Shown piece after piece: positions 1 through 7,926 of a stretch of DNA of 64,000 nt. The notes under the pieces were generated by a model that worked only from the letters and a program-made list of their open reading frames with translations, did not search any database and was not told the origin of the DNA. Made by a program: the position numbers and the translations under genes. How positions within the stretch are numbered: the stretch's first letter is position 1; each line of letters opens with the position of its first letter. The stretch is from contig CAVPGP010000002.1 of NCBI GenBank assembly GCA_963704025.1, positions 1 through 64,000 of the forward strand. Reading direction: 5' to 3'. Origin of the DNA: CAVPGP01 sp963704025 (lineage in GTDB: Bacteria > Actinomycetota > Thermoleophilia > Gaiellales > Gaiellaceae).

Positions 1-95
1 TGGCGGTGCTCATCTGCCACTCCTCTCTCTAGCTCCCGAGGCGCCAGCCGCTGTCCGCCCCGTCACGCGGCGGAGCATTTCACACGGAGGTGGCT

Positions 96-677
96 TCACG
101 GGACAGCGATGCGCCGGTCCAGGCCTCTGAGCTTGAACGCGAGGAAGAGCTCGGTGATGCCGCGTGACAGGGCGACGATCCCGACGTAGGCGACGAGCAG
201 GATCACGCTCTGCCGGAACGCGCCGGCCACCCAGAATGCGAGCACGATCTCGAGGATGCCGATGATGAGCTGGAGCCACCAGAGGTCGAAGAGCTCCCTC
301 GTCATGAAGGCCGCGGTGACGTCGAAGACCCCCTTGAACAGGAAGAAGAAGCCGATCAGCGCCGCGAGCGTCGCGAACGCGTTGTGTGGATGGACGAGCG
401 CCCAGATCCCGGCGATGACGAACAGGACGCCGAGGATCCCGTGCACGATCTTCCAGCCCGTGGTCGAGACGGCGATCTGGACGAACTCGTTCGCTCCTGC
501 GAAGAGCGCGACCACCCCGAACAGAAACGAGACCGCGTAGACGGTCGTGTAGTCCCACTGGAACACGAGCAGCGCGAACACGAGCCAGGCGATTCCGGTG
601 AGGAGGAACATCCACCAGCGCTCGGCGGCCTCTTCCAGGACGTCGCGCTCGTCGAACATCGCGTTCATCGTTGTCAT
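96..677 (-). CDS. HdeD/DUF308 family membrane protein
   Basis: A 193-residue integral membrane protein with about six hydrophobic segments spread over its whole length and short charged loops, the layout of the HdeD/DUF308 family. In enterobacteria HdeD is linked to acid stress; a specific role here cannot be read from sequence. The N-terminus is a short acidic cytoplasmic stretch before the first helix near residue 22. The start is the ATG at 677, set by a strong Shine-Dalgarno sequence (AAGGAGGAGCG) directly before it, even though two further in-frame ATGs follow within seven codons. It is transcribed away from the degenerate membrane-protein remnant at 840-1127. Confidence 0.85.
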   Translation of the reverse strand: MTTMNAMFDERDVLEEAAERWWMFLLTGIAWLVFALLVFQWDYTTVYAVSFLFGVVALFAGANEFVQIAVSTTGWKIVHGILGVLFVIAGIWALVHPHNAFATLAALIGFFFLFKGVFDVTAAFMTRELFDLWWLQLIIGILEIVLAFWVAGAFRQSVILLVAYVGIVALSRGITELFLAFKLRGLDRRIAVP

Positions 678-839
678 CGCTCCTCCTTAGCGACGCCGTC
701 TCCACCGTCCGTGGCGCATTCTCCGGGACGGGGCGATTCCTACCAGCCTCGAGCGCATGCCGCCGTCCGCAGGTGTCGGCACCATTGGTACGACGACGAC
801 CAGGCTCGTTCCCCTGCCGGTGTAACGGGCACCACGACG

Positions 840-1127
840 TCGACCTCGAGCGACGAAGACGGAACCCCGGCCTGGGTCTGGGTCCTGGTCGCGATCCTCG
901 CCGCAGCTCTGGTCGTCCTGATCGTGCTGCTCGCGCGCCGCGGCCGAGGCGGAGCCTCGGTCGCGGAACGGCGGCGCCAGCTCGACGCCGCGGTGGGCTG
1001 GGTGACGAGATCGACGGCTTCCTCGCATGGAAACGTGCGGCGGCCTGGTACTGGTTCGAGTCCAACCCGGGGAGCTGCCAGCCCGCTGGGCTGTGTGACG
1101 GCGCTTTGCCGGGCGACGAAGCTCTAG
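840..1127 (+). pseudogene. Degenerate small single-pass membrane protein
   Basis: One plus-strand frame encodes a Ser/Thr/Asp-rich lead, a clean transmembrane helix (residues like WVWVLVAILAAALVVLIVL), then LLARRGRG and a basic helix containing ERRRQLDAAVG. This is normal protein texture, but no ATG or GTG precedes it in frame within its natural length, there is no ribosome binding site, and after LDAAVG the sequence loses coherence. I read it as a remnant, or as a gene broken by an indel, of a short membrane-anchored actinobacterial protein. It ends at the convergent stop of the GerMN lipoprotein gene. Confidence 0.35.
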
Positions 1128-1960
1128 CCGGCGACCGTGACCGGAACCTCGACCTGGTGCTGCGGGCTGCCGTCCTCGGCCGACGGGGCGTAGAGCACGA
1201 TGCGCACGGGGCCGGTGACGTCCAGCGGCACGGACGTGTCGAACGTGCCTCGCTCGCCCGACCCGGACGACGCCGTGACGAACGTGTCGACGACCTTCGT
1301 GTCGCCCTGGTAGACGTCGAGGTGCATGTTCGCCTCGAAGACGTTGGACGTGCCCGCCAGCCGGACGGGGCTCGTGACCGTCGAGCCGGGCACGGGTGTC
1401 TCGACGAGGATCACGGGGGTCTGCTCCTCGTAGTCCTTGCGCGTCTGAGGACGGTCGACCATGACCTCGCCGCCGAGCGAGGTGACCGGCTCGCCGTCGA
1501 TCTCGAACGCGACGGAGTCGACCGTCGGGAACTGCGTCAGCGTGTACACGACCTGGGCCAGCCGCGCCTGCATCGAGCTCGAGCCGCCGTCTGAGCCGAA
1601 CTCCTCGGACAGGTCGACCGTCGCGACGCCGTCCGAGATCGTCACCCCGAGGAGCTTCGTCCCGTCGGGGATCGCCGTTGCGAGCCCGTCCTTCGGCCCG
1701 GCGAGGAGCGCCTCCATCGAGGCGCGGGCGACGCCGTCCGACTTCGGCACCTGCACGTGCGCGACTGCGACCTTCTCGTCTCGCAGGAAGTAGGCGGCAA
1801 CGGTCATCTGCGCCTGGCTCGTGGTCGTCGTGCCGCCCGTTGCCGTCGGGACGGTCGTGGACTGCTCGGCGGAGGACTCGGCGCCGCCGCAGCCGGCGAG
1901 CACGGGGAGGAGCGAGAGCAGGGAGAGGCAGAGCAGCGCGGGGGCAAGGCGCCTGGGCAT
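1124..1960 (-). CDS. GerMN/Gmad2 domain lipoprotein
   Basis: A 278-residue secreted lipoprotein. Residues 1-23 form a lipoprotein signal peptide ending in the lipobox LAGC. Residues about 50-145 match a GerMN (sporulation/germination) domain, with the typical pattern of 'PDGTKLLGVTISDGVATVDLS'-like strands; residues about 180-270 match an immunoglobulin-like Gmad2 domain beginning 'ILVETPVPGSTVTSPVRL'. Such two-domain proteins are common on the surface of non-sporulating actinobacteria and are thought to bind other surface proteins or peptidoglycan. The exact ligand is unknown. It runs convergently into the membrane-protein remnant at 840-1127. Confidence 0.88.
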   Translation of the reverse strand: MPRRLAPALLCLSLLSLLPVLAGCGGAESSAEQSTTVPTATGGTTTTSQAQMTVAAYFLRDEKVAVAHVQVPKSDGVARASMEALLAGPKDGLATAIPDGTKLLGVTISDGVATVDLSEEFGSDGGSSSMQARLAQVVYTLTQFPTVDSVAFEIDGEPVTSLGGEVMVDRPQTRKDYEEQTPVILVETPVPGSTVTSPVRLAGTSNVFEANMHLDVYQGDTKVVDTFVTASSGSGERGTFDTSVPLDVTGPVRIVLYAPSAEDGSPQHQVEVPVTVAG

Positions 1961-1996
1961 GTCCTACCGAGTTTGACGGCAGGTTGTTATGACCTG

Positions 1997-2197
1997 CTAA
2001 AGCTGCTCGAGCTTGTGGCGGCAGTCGCAGATCCGCTCGCCGAGGCGCCTGCGCTCGAGCTTCTCGCCGCACCGCGGACAGAACGGCGGCGCGATCTGCG
2101 CCTGGACGAGGAGCGCGCGGAGCATCGACGCGGCGAGCACGAATGCGATGGCGGCGAGTCCGAAGGAGATCATGGTTCGATAATCGGCAGCGGACAC
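1997..2197 (-). CDS. Small membrane protein with zinc ribbon
   Basis: A 66-residue protein with one transmembrane segment (about residues 11-31) followed by a cytoplasmic or surface tail carrying CPRCGEKL and, 15 residues on, CDCRHK. The C-x2-C ... C-x-C/H pattern looks like a small zinc-binding ribbon. The family is not recognised. It lies 36 bp upstream of the GerMN lipoprotein gene on the same strand and could be co-transcribed with it. Confidence that it is a real gene comes from the ordered cysteines and the hydrophobic helix rather than from homology. Confidence 0.65.
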   Translation of the reverse strand: MSAADYRTMISFGLAAIAFVLAASMLRALLVQAQIAPPFCPRCGEKLERRRLGERICDCRHKLEQL

Positions 2198-2257
2198 CCG
2201 GAGCCTTAGTCGTCACACGTTCCTTCCGGGCGAGGCGTGGCACCGGTTTTCGCGGGC

Positions 2258-2263
2258 TAGAAT
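2258..2263 (+). promoter_or_regulatory. -10 element of a leaderless promoter
   Basis: TAGAAT lies exactly 6 nt before the GTG start of the next gene. This spacing leaves no room for a Shine-Dalgarno sequence, so the transcript is expected to begin at or next to the start codon. Confidence 0.55.
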
Positions 2264-2269
2264 CGGAGC

Positions 2270-2497
2270 GTGGGCCTGTTCTCGCTCGTCCTGTTGCTCG
2301 CGGCCGTGGCGGTCCTCATCGGCGCGGAATGGCCGCGGCTCGGGCCGCGCTTCGGGCTCGAGGCGAAGCGGCGCCGTGACCGCGCGAAGCGCAAGTCACA
2401 GCTGAAGCTGCTGCGGACGGAGAGCGACGAGTTCGAGGCCTCGGTGCAGCGCGACCTCGAGAACCTGCCGACGATCGAGCCGGACCGGAAGCTCTAG
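2270..2497 (+). CDS. Small membrane-anchored basic protein
   Basis: A 75-residue protein starting with GTG. An N-terminal hydrophobic helix (residues 2-19) is followed by a strongly basic stretch (AKRRRDRAKRKSQLK) and an acidic C-terminal half. The size and position of the helix suggest a TatA-like layout (short helix, then amphipathic/charged region), but the sequence lacks a clear TatA signature, so no function is assigned. A TAGAAT -10 box sits 6 nt upstream of the GTG, which supports the chosen start. It converges on the subtilase gene. Confidence 0.65.
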   Translation: MGLFSLVLLLAAVAVLIGAEWPRLGPRFGLEAKRRRDRAKRKSQLKLLRTESDEFEASVQRDLENLPTIEPDRKL

Positions 2498-2508
2498 GAG
2501 GATCGGCC

Positions 2509-4950
2509 CTAGCGAACGACGACTGTCGTCTTCAAGGTGCGGGTGTTCGGCAGGATCCGCGCCTGGTTCTCGTTGTTCTTCGTCTCCTGGAAGTCAGCAG
2601 CTGTGACGGCCAGCGCGTGGCGCCCGGGGGCGAGCGAGCCGGCAGGCACGGTGATCCGGGCCTTCTTGGCCGAGTAGCCGAAGATCTGCGTCTTGCCGTC
2701 GACGTGCACCGCGATCGAGCCGGGATCGATCCCCGAGCCGGCGTCCGAGGCACGAATGACGAGGGTCCCCGGGGTTCCGACCGTGCGCGTCGCGAGGCGG
2801 AGCTCGGGCGGCGCGACGTCGTTGAGCCAGAAGCGGAACCTGAACGGGCCGGCCTCGGCGGCCGAGCGCGTGTCGAACACCAGGTCGTAGGCGCCGGCTT
2901 TCGGCAGGACAGCGGCGACGGCACGCACGTTCTCGCCGTAACGGCTCGTGTACGGGTTGAGGTACAACGGCAGGGCTGAGTAGCCCGCGAGGCGGGCCTC
3001 GTCGCCGCCGAGGACGATGCGCGGCGCGACGGCGCCGGAGAGGACGACGGCTCCGAAGTTCACGGCTCCGCCTGACACGGTGATCCGGTAGACCTGCTCC
3101 GGGCCCGCGAGCTTCGACTCGACCCCCGCGGCTTCCGGGTCGCTGGGGTAGCGGTACGCCGAGACGAGGCTGGGCTTGCCGCGCGTCGTGCCCGAGTACG
3201 TCCCCGGCTTGCGCAGCGTGACATGCGGCTCGCCCGCGAGCCGCGGCACGCTGACGGTGAACCAGAACGGGATGCGCCGGGTCACCGCGTCCTTCTGCAG
3301 GACGACAAAACCGGCGTGGTCGCCTTCGGACAACCCCGGCGGCAGCGCGACGCTCACCTGCAGGGGGCCTGGAACCACGACTGCGGGCGGCGCCGCGACG
3401 ACCACGGAGCCGTCGCCGTCGCGCACGTCGACCGAGGCAGTCCAGGTGCCGGCGCCGCCGCCCGCGTCGGTCAGCTGCACCGTCTGCGAGACGGACGCGC
3501 CGCCGGAGTGGAGCTCGCCGAACGAGAGCGAGCTGGGAGAGGCGAAGAGCAGCGGCACGTCCGCCTGGGAGACGTCGATCAGCCCGCCGCCCTGGCGCGG
3601 GACGGGCGCCGCGAGCACCGTGGCGGTCTGCGTCAGCGCCGACTTCACCTGGGCGACGGTCCATTCCGGGTGCCGCTGGAGGAGCAGAGCCGCGGCGCCG
3701 GCGACATGGGGCGACGCCATGCTCGTGCCGGAGAGCTCCGACCACTGGCCGCTCGGGACGGAGGAGAGGATCGCCGCTCCCGGCGCCGTCACGTCCGGCT
3801 TCAGCCGCAGGCTCACCGGAGTCGGCCCCGACGAGGAGAAGTACGCCATCGCGTTCGTGGAGGTCGAGGCGCCGGCTGTGATCGCGGCCGGCGCGCTGCC
3901 CGGTGAGCCGACCGAGCCGTAGCCGAAGTCGTTGAAGTCGTTGCCGGACGCGATCGCCGGCACGACCCCGGCGGCCGCGGCGCCCTGGATCGCCTGCACG
4001 ACGAGGTCGCGCGACGGCTCGACCTCGGGCTCGCCGAGCGACATGTTGATCACGTCCATGCCGTCGCGGACGGCCTGCTCGACCGCCTTGGCGAGCTCCG
4101 GTGCGTTCCCGTCGAGCGCGAAGTCGGGCGTCGGGATCGTGAGCGCCTTGTAGTTCCCGATGTAGGCGTTCGGCGCCACGCCGGAGACCGTGAGAGTCCG
4201 GCCGCCGATGCGCGCGACGGCGCCGTGGTCGCCGGCTGCGATCCCTGCCACGTGCGTCGCGTGGAAGGAGTTCTTCGCGTCAAAGGGCTTCGAGGCGTCC
4301 ACGTAGCTCGGCGAGGCGGGCGGGAAGGCGCGGGCGACGATCACCTTGGCGGTCGTGTACGCCTTGTTCCCCTTCGGGAACCCGGGAGGCATGGTGAAGC
4401 CGCTGGGGTTGAAGAAGGGATGCGTCTGGTCGACGCCGTCGTCGATGATCGCGATCTTGATCCCGCTCCCCGCGGTCGCGAGGGCGGGGCCCCAGAGCGC
4501 CGAGGCGCGGATGCGATCGACCTCCGGGCCGACGGCGGCGGCGTCGGCCCGGGCGGTCCGCGAGACGCCGTAGGTCGTGTTCTCCCAGACGTGCTCGACC
4601 CCTGGGACGGCCGCGAGCCTGCCTGCCTCGCGGCGGGCGACGACGACCGCGAGGCCGTTCAGCGTCACGCCGTACCGCCAGCGGACGCGGGCGTCGGGAA
4701 TCGCGCGGACGACGCGCGCCACGACGCGATCCTGGTCGCTGCGCAGGCTCGCCAGGTAGGCCCTGCTGGCGGCGGTGTCGAGGTCGAGGCGGGCCTGGGA
4801 GCGCGGCACGCGCGCCAGCGGCGGACGCTTGAGCGTCACGACGAGCTCCACGGAGCCGGCGGGCGCAGGGCGCGGACCGGCGGTCGAGCCGCCGAGAGCG
4901 GTCAGCGCGGCCAGGGCCGCAAGCGAGAAGACGACCCCGCGCACGCGCAC
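2509..4950 (-). CDS. Secreted subtilisin-family (S8) serine protease
   Basis: An 813-residue secreted protease. Residues 1-26 are a signal peptide; residues about 30-125 resemble the inhibitor I9 propeptide; the S8 catalytic domain follows with Asp in AIIDDGVDQTHP, His in FHATHVAGIAAG, the oxyanion Asn in IASGNDF and the catalytic Ser in GTSMASPHVAGAAALL. About 330 further residues form beta-rich C-terminal domains (Ig/fibronectin-like, including 'RDAGSGIDPGSI'-style strands) that probably bind substrate or cell wall. All three catalytic residues are present, so the enzyme should be active. TACCGT lies 6 nt before the GTG start, suggesting leaderless expression. Confidence 0.93.
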   Translation of the reverse strand: MRVRGVVFSLAALAALTALGGSTAGPRPAPAGSVELVVTLKRPPLARVPRSQARLDLDTAASRAYLASLRSDQDRVVARVVRAIPDARVRWRYGVTLNGLAVVVARREAGRLAAVPGVEHVWENTTYGVSRTARADAAAVGPEVDRIRASALWGPALATAGSGIKIAIIDDGVDQTHPFFNPSGFTMPPGFPKGNKAYTTAKVIVARAFPPASPSYVDASKPFDAKNSFHATHVAGIAAGDHGAVARIGGRTLTVSGVAPNAYIGNYKALTIPTPDFALDGNAPELAKAVEQAVRDGMDVINMSLGEPEVEPSRDLVVQAIQGAAAAGVVPAIASGNDFNDFGYGSVGSPGSAPAAITAGASTSTNAMAYFSSSGPTPVSLRLKPDVTAPGAAILSSVPSGQWSELSGTSMASPHVAGAAALLLQRHPEWTVAQVKSALTQTATVLAAPVPRQGGGLIDVSQADVPLLFASPSSLSFGELHSGGASVSQTVQLTDAGGGAGTWTASVDVRDGDGSVVVAAPPAVVVPGPLQVSVALPPGLSEGDHAGFVVLQKDAVTRRIPFWFTVSVPRLAGEPHVTLRKPGTYSGTTRGKPSLVSAYRYPSDPEAAGVESKLAGPEQVYRITVSGGAVNFGAVVLSGAVAPRIVLGGDEARLAGYSALPLYLNPYTSRYGENVRAVAAVLPKAGAYDLVFDTRSAAEAGPFRFRFWLNDVAPPELRLATRTVGTPGTLVIRASDAGSGIDPGSIAVHVDGKTQIFGYSAKKARITVPAGSLAPGRHALAVTAADFQETKNNENQARILPNTRTLKTTVVVR

Positions 4951-5062
4951 ACGGTAGCCGCGAGACGTTGAGAAGGTGTAAGCGCCGCACGGCTCTGATG
5001 CGCGCGCCGACGGGTCGGCGGTCGCGAAGGCGCCGCTCTCGGGGAGGCTCTTCGGCTGACGC

Positions 5063-5068
5063 TACAAT
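5063..5068 (+). promoter_or_regulatory. Probable -10 element of the tRNA-Leu promoter
   Basis: TACAAT sits 10 nt upstream of the tRNA-Leu 5' end, the expected position for a -10 hexamer of a stable-RNA gene. No convincing -35 box was seen. Confidence 0.45.
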
Positions 5069-5078
5069 GCGCGCGCCT

Positions 5079-5162
5079 GCGGATGTGGCGGAATTGGTAG
5101 ACGCGCACGGTTCAGGTCCGTGTGGGGGAAACCCCGTGGAGGTTCAAGTCCTCTCATCCGCA
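5079..5162 (+). tRNA. tRNA-Leu (anticodon CAG)
   Basis: A complete class II tRNA. The acceptor stem GCGGATG pairs with CATCCGC, the discriminator base is A, the anticodon stem CACGG/CCGTG carries the loop TTCAGGT with CAG at 5113-5115 (reads CTG), there is a long variable arm and a T-arm with TTCAAGT. The CCA end is not encoded. The 3' part of this gene is duplicated exactly at 6271-6306, marking it as the integration target of the adjacent 1.1-kb insert. Confidence 0.96.
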
Positions 5163-5167
5163 TAGCC
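5132..5167 (+). repeat. Attachment-site repeat, proximal copy (tRNA-Leu 3' end)
   Basis: 36 bp covering the end of the variable arm, the T-arm, the acceptor 3' strand and five bases beyond the tRNA. It is identical to 6271-6306 (offset 1,139 bp). Perfect duplication of a tRNA 3' end is the hallmark of site-specific integration by a tyrosine recombinase. Confidence 0.88.
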
Positions 5168-5639
5168 AGGATTTGCAGCGGGAACCGGCACCCGGTTTGC
5201 GCCCGTAGTCCGCGCTCAGTCCGTAAACAGCTTCCTGGGCTGCGACCAATCGACGAGAGCGGGGAGCTACTGCACGCGGTGCGGGAGCACGACGGCCCGA
5301 GGGTATGGCCACCACCACCAGCAAGGAGCACGCGCAGCAATCGCCGCCCAGCCCTGGTGCACCATCTGCGGCGCCACCACCAACCTCACAGCCGACCACA
5401 TCATCCCCATCGCAAACGGCGGCGCCAACGGCCCGCTCCGCGTCCTCTGCCGCACCTGCAACTCACGCCGACGCGGGGGCAACGGGGCTGGCGGACGACG
5501 ATTTTCGCGAGTCCGGCGCGAGCCCGCACTCGGATCGTCGTCTTTGGGAGTACGATCGCCGGAATGCCACGCCTCGGCCGGAGCAACGGCCCCGAGGTTC
5601 GCGACGCACCACCGACTCGCGGCCGATTCTACGGGCTGA
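5166..5639 (+). pseudogene. HNH endonuclease remnant, no start codon
   Basis: The frame starting right after the TAG at 5163-5165 encodes a clear phage-type HNH nuclease core between about 5268 and 5480: GSYCTRCG, then PWCTICGATT, the HNH centre LTADHIIPIANGG and the closing LCRTCNSRRRGG, so both zinc-binding Cys pairs and the catalytic His are present. No ATG, GTG or TTG occurs between the upstream stop and the core, so the gene has lost its N-terminus, probably at the attachment site. Past the core the frame runs into the next gene. Such HNH proteins usually sit in phages or tRNA-integrated elements of actinobacteria. It is too degenerate at the 5' end to be expressed as it stands. Confidence 0.7.
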
Positions 5640-6270
5640 TGCCTGCGCTGATCGGTCTGACCGGCGTCCTGATCGGTGGGCTGATCACCGGGGGCATCAC
5701 GTACCTCGGTGATCGCGCCCACCGGATCGCCGACGAGCGAACGGCAAGAAGACTCATCGCGGCCGAGATTCGGTTCGATACGAATAGGCTCGTCCTTGTG
5801 TCGGTCTACGGAAGGCAGATTGGCGCACCTCCGCGGACAGTTGAATGGGAGAGTGAGGCCTCGACTCTTGCGCGCTACACCCCGGACAGCCAATGGTCGA
5901 TGGTGAGCAGCTTCTACGACAGTCTCATGAACATCGAGCCGTCACTCTCACGAGGGTGCGTCAATCGCGAGACGCAGCGGTTCGCGACGACGGTCGCGAA
6001 AATGGGAAACGCAGCATACGAGGCGTTGGGGAACGGGTCGATTCCCTCGATCGCGAAGGCAGGCACCGGCACCGGCTGCGGCTGAGGGTCCGCCGTTTTG
6101 TGGCTAGGCGACACGGCTGACCCCGCCATCGCGCGGCGCAAAAACGGCCGGATCAGAGTCCGTGTTCAGTCCGCGAACCTGGCGATTCTGGCCTGTGAGC
6201 GCCCCACGGGAGGTGCAGAAATCCCCGCAAACTCCGCGTTTTCGCCACTTCCGGTCGCTGTTCTCGGAAC
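5168..6270. mobile_element. 1.1-kb integrase-less insert at tRNA-Leu
   Basis: The segment between the two 36-bp tRNA-Leu repeats. It carries the HNH remnant and one intact small membrane-protein gene. The last 185 bp (6086-6270) hold no gene I can support. No integrase, excisionase or replication gene is present, so it is either a deletion remnant of a larger element or a minimal passenger that depends on a recombinase encoded elsewhere. Confidence 0.75.
5564..6085 (+). CDS. Membrane-anchored protein of mobile-element type
   Basis: A 173-residue protein starting with ATG (5564). A short basic N-terminus is followed by one glycine-rich transmembrane segment (MPALIGLTGVLIGGLITGGI, about residues 26-45) and then an alpha-helical soluble domain beginning with ERTARRLIAAEIRFDTNRL. 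Proteins with this layout, a single TM and an 'LxAEI' helix, are frequent cargo of actinobacterial integrated elements; their function is unknown. A longer reading from further upstream is excluded because it would cross the tRNA. It overlaps the end of the HNH frame. Confidence 0.7.
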   Translation: MPRLGRSNGPEVRDAPPTRGRFYGLMPALIGLTGVLIGGLITGGITYLGDRAHRIADERTARRLIAAEIRFDTNRLVLVSVYGRQIGAPPRTVEWESEASTLARYTPDSQWSMVSSFYDSLMNIEPSLSRGCVNRETQRFATTVAKMGNAAYEALGNGSIPSIAKAGTGTGCG

Positions 6271-6306
6271 CCCCGTGGAGGTTCAAGTCCTCTCATCCGC
6301 ATAGCC
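6271..6306 (+). repeat. Attachment-site repeat, distal copy
   Basis: Exact 36-bp copy of 5132-5167. Unlike the proximal copy it is not part of a working tRNA and is under no tRNA selection, so perfect identity suggests recent integration or maintained recombination. Confidence 0.85.
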
Positions 6307-6354
6307 GTTTCATCCGCGGTCGCTTTCGGCGCGAACTGTTGAGCGAACTTGAGG

Positions 6355-6837
6355 CTAGCCTCCGCCGCCCAAGGGTGGCGATGCCGTAAGGGTCGCGTTT
6401 AGGCCGCGGATGAGCGCCTCTTTCTCCGCGGGGCTCAGCTTGGCGTTCGAGTGGAGGAGGATGTAGAACCACGGCGGCATCGAACCGCCCTGGATCGAGT
6501 CGGCCAGGTCGCCGGCATCGACGTCTTGAGGCTTGTTCCATTCGGAGAAGTTGAACTGGCTGCGGCCGCCGTCGACGTCGCGCTGGACCAGCCACGAGGC
6601 GGGCGCGATATTGGAATACCACCGCCACTTCGTCTGGTTGCTGTGGCAGTCGAAGCAGGCGCGGGCGGCCAGCGCCCGCGTCTGCGGCGAGTCCCAGGCC
6701 GGCTCCTGCGTGACCGGCGGGTTCGAGTGGTCTCGCCCATACGGAACCGCCTGGATCAGGACGAACACGCCGATCAGGCCGACTCCGATCAGGACGATCA
6801 GGCGCTGCCAACGAGGTCGCCCTGCCAGAAGTCGCAT
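6355..6837 (-). CDS. Membrane-anchored heme-binding domain protein
   Basis: A 160-residue protein with an N-terminal transmembrane anchor (residues 12-30) and an outward domain with one c-type heme motif, CFDCH, near residue 62, followed by an 'SNIAPASWLVQRDV' segment. This fits the haem-bd/DUF family of small monoheme proteins in which the heme-binding domain sits outside the cytoplasmic membrane. A role in periplasmic/extracytoplasmic electron transfer is inferred. It is convergent with the tRNA-Leu insert and has no obvious operon partner. Confidence 0.85.
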   Translation of the reverse strand: MRLLAGRPRWQRLIVLIGVGLIGVFVLIQAVPYGRDHSNPPVTQEPAWDSPQTRALAARACFDCHSNQTKWRWYSNIAPASWLVQRDVDGGRSQFNFSEWNKPQDVDAGDLADSIQGGSMPPWFYILLHSNAKLSPAEKEALIRGLNATLTASPPLGGGG

Positions 6838-7091
6838 CGGCGTAGCTTCCGGCGCAGCGCGACCGGTTGCATCCGGGGAAAACGCTGAACCGGGCTACGG
6901 CCCACTACTCGCGGAGGGCTCGAGGGCGCTGGCCGATCACGCGCCCTGGCCGGGGGTTGCGCCAGCGAGGCGCGGGTTGGCCATATCTTTGTGGTTCGGG
7001 GCAGTTTCTTAACCGCGGCTTGTCTCGCGCCTCTGGCGACGCCGGATAGAAGTGGATGAACACGCACTTCCGGCGAACCAGAGAGGAAGAC

Positions 7092-7520
7092 ATGAGGAAG
7101 GAACTCGTCGCAACCGCACTTGGAGCAGTCATCGTGCTCGCGCCCGTGAGCGCCCTGGCGGCGACCCCGCAGAGCGCGAAAGCGACCCGGCAAGCAGTCG
7201 CGCCGACCAGCGTCAACTGGCAGATTCCACTTAAGGCAGGCCCCGCCTACCCCCGCGCGACCGGCACTTCTCAGTATCAGACTCAGCCGGGCCAGCGCGA
7301 GCTCCAGGTCGAGGTGGAGCGTCTCGCCTCGCTTCGCGGCAAATCCGTCGTGGTGCGAGTCAACGGTGCCGTCGTCGGCTCGATGAAGGTGTCAGGCAAG
7401 GGCATCGCCCAACTCACGCGGAACACCGAGCGTGCCCAGCGCGTGCCGGTGATCACACACGGCTCGACCGTAGCCGTCAAGACGACGACCGGCATCGGTA
7501 TCGCCTCCGGCCGCTTCTAG
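7092..7520 (+). CDS. Secreted protein of unknown function
   Basis: A 142-residue protein with a classical signal peptide (MRKELVATALGAVIVLAPVS then ALAA as the likely cleavage site). The mature part is beta-rich, with 'KSVVVRVNGAVVGSMKVSGKG' style strands reminiscent of small all-beta extracellular domains. The start at ATG 7092 is chosen over the upstream ATG 7056 because GAGGAAGAC lies just before it and because the signal peptide then begins correctly. The family is not recognised. The 254 bp upstream contain no other gene. Confidence 0.75.
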   Translation: MRKELVATALGAVIVLAPVSALAATPQSAKATRQAVAPTSVNWQIPLKAGPAYPRATGTSQYQTQPGQRELQVEVERLASLRGKSVVVRVNGAVVGSMKVSGKGIAQLTRNTERAQRVPVITHGSTVAVKTTTGIGIASGRF

Positions 7521-7563
7521 GATGGACCGAGCCGGGGCGCGATGACGACGACCTCGTTCGCGG

Positions 7564-7788
7564 TCAGGCCGCTTCGGTCCACGGATCGAGGACGGCGACG
7601 TCGTCGGCGACGTCCTCCTCGCCGAGCTCTTCCCGGACGATGTAATGCTTGTCCTCGTCGATGCGCAGGTTCAGGCCGCGCTCGAAGCCCTCGGCGAACG
7701 CTTCGTCGCAGATCAGCTTGCACGAGGCCTTCTCTCCGCCGCCGTACTCGCAGAGCGTGAACAGATAGGCGTTGGTTGTCCTCTTCAC
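7564..7788 (-). CDS. Small conserved-looking cytoplasmic protein
   Basis: A 74-residue acidic protein (GTG start at 7788, preceded by AAAGAGAAG) with sequence such as AYLFTLCEYGGGEKASCKL and FERGLNLRIDEDKHYIVREE. The composition, three ordered cysteines and compact size look like a real protein, but I do not recognise the family. It is divergent from the DUF1269 gene, with about 140 bp between them. The frame continues far upstream without a stop; the chosen start excludes the region overlapping the opposite gene. Confidence 0.6.
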   Translation of the reverse strand: MKRTTNAYLFTLCEYGGGEKASCKLICDEAFAEGFERGLNLRIDEDKHYIVREELGEEDVADDVAVLDPWTEAA

Positions 7789-7926
7789 CTTCTCTTTATC
7801 GACCTCGACCGGGTTCTCCCTTAGCGCTCCGCCGACGTTTCTCACTTCGCGTCGCGTGGACAAGACGTACGATTCGCTCTCCGTGCGCCCGCCCATGGGC
7901 CGCACGACCAACGAGGGAGGAGATTC

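Noticed and set aside
1040..1075. GGTTCGAGTCCAACC resembles a tRNA T-arm
   Set aside because: The bases around the loop do not pair beyond three positions and no acceptor or anticodon arm can be built upstream.
4968..5165. Plus-strand open frame ending in VEVQVLSSA across tRNA-Leu
   Set aside because: This is the translation of the tRNA itself; the same false end appears at the duplicated repeat at 6304.
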